Positions 63,718-64,000 of a stretch of 64,000 bases of DNA are shown here, in pieces. The stretch covers positions 806,001 through 870,000 of the forward strand of contig NZ_CP069338.1 of NCBI RefSeq assembly GCF_016859125.1, given 5' to 3'. Position 1 is the first letter of the stretch, and the number at the start of each line of letters is the position of its first letter. The notes below the pieces were generated by a model. The model worked only from the letters and a program-made list of their open reading frames with translations. It made no database searches and was not told where the DNA came from. This stretch comes from Archangium violaceum (GTDB lineage Bacteria; Myxococcota; Myxococcia; Myxococcales; Myxococcaceae). The position numbers and the translations under genes were made by a program.

Positions 63718-64000
63718 TCAGTGATTGAAGCCGCCGTCGCCGCGCGTGGCGGAACCTCCACAAGCCGGAGTGGTGAATTCACGATTGCCACTGGAGGTGG
63801 ACTGATTGCTCTCCCAGACCGCGGTGGAGCCATTCCACTTCACGTACTTGTACTGAGTGGCGGTGGATGGCGGGAGTTGCACCGTTCCGCTCCAGGTGGC
63901 GTTGGCACCCGTTCCCTGGATGGTCAGCCTGAAGCCACTGGCGGGAGTCCAGCTCCCCAGCGCGGTCTGATTGCCCACCACGTAGAGCTCCTGCCCGAAG
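63718..64000 (-). CDS. C-terminal CBM20 starch-binding domain of an exported glycosidase-like protein (partial)
   Basis: The frame is open to the window edge, so the N-terminus lies outside. The visible ~93 residues are a CBM20 module: FGQELYVVGNQTALGSW, YKYVKWNGSTAVWESNQ, and NREFTTPACGG. CBM20 binds starch or glycogen; the catalytic domain is probably an alpha-amylase or glucanotransferase but is not visible. The GTG at 63981 is internal to the fold, not the true start. Confidence 0.9.
   Translation of the reverse strand, partial: FGQELYVVGNQTALGSWTPASGFRLTIQGTGANATWSGTVQLPPSTATQYKYVKWNGSTAVWESNQSTSSGNREFTTPACGGSATRGDGGFNH

Overview
The window is high-GC bacterial chromosome with strong G/C bias at third codon positions. 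It looks like a myxobacterium, most likely of the Cystobacter/Archangium/Stigmatella group. The evidence is the gene set: a very large cytosolic Ser/Thr kinase-ATPase-histidine kinase fusion, an Alternative Complex III plus caa3 oxidase operon, a CrtW-type carotenoid ketolase, a proteinase K-like lipoprotein protease, a stand-alone MbtH and many orphan receiver proteins. The genus is an inference; no rRNA or other marker is present. I saw no tRNA, rRNA, IS element, prophage or CRISPR array.

Layout. 0-4.6 kb: end of a receiver protein, MsrQ/MsrP methionine sulfoxide reductase, a CrtW-like ketolase and an M49-type peptidase. 4.8-10 kb: a 1,753-residue kinase fusion. 10-12 kb: CPBP protease and FAD oxidoreductase. 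12.3-16.9 kb: trpDCFBA, tightly overlapping, preceded by a 46-codon gene that is only the front half of the regulatory domain of a DAHP synthase. 17-24.7 kb: sensor kinase, RND/MMPL exporter, histidine phosphatase, a broken HTTM/gamma-carboxylase gene and an unknown protein beside a BNR-repeat protein. 25-36.6 kb: accessory and housekeeping genes (subtilase, TPR lipoprotein, 2OG oxygenase, FusB-type zinc-finger protein, LysR with a TSUP transporter, trpEG, DJ-1, Gre-like factor, NADAR protein, SDR, HNH nuclease).

37-49.8 kb is one respiratory operon: actABCDEF (quinol:cytochrome c oxidoreductase), a single-TM protein, a Sco copper chaperone and coxBACD. Electrons would pass from quinol through Act hemes and Fe-S centres to the c-type heme on CoxB and then to oxygen. 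A strong terminator closes it.

50-64 kb: outer-membrane protein, GNAT, zinc-ribbon protein, YkgJ cluster protein, YheT-type hydrolase, then a DNA-repair-like block: an XPB-type helicase overlapping a DUF790/Bax1-type nuclease, flanked by receiver-like and XRE regulators. These are followed by an orphan MbtH, a 1,071-residue protein joining a UPF1-like and a UvrD-like helicase, a metallophosphoesterase, a decayed helicase remnant and the 3' end of a CBM20 protein.

The most interesting points are the half-domain DAHP synthase gene coupled to trpD, the XPB-Bax1 pair, the dual-SF1 helicase, a G10 tract inside msrP, a near-perfect palindrome before the NADAR gene, a textbook T-N11-A operator between lysR and its TSUP neighbour, and a family of CCCTCTCCC palindromes between genes.
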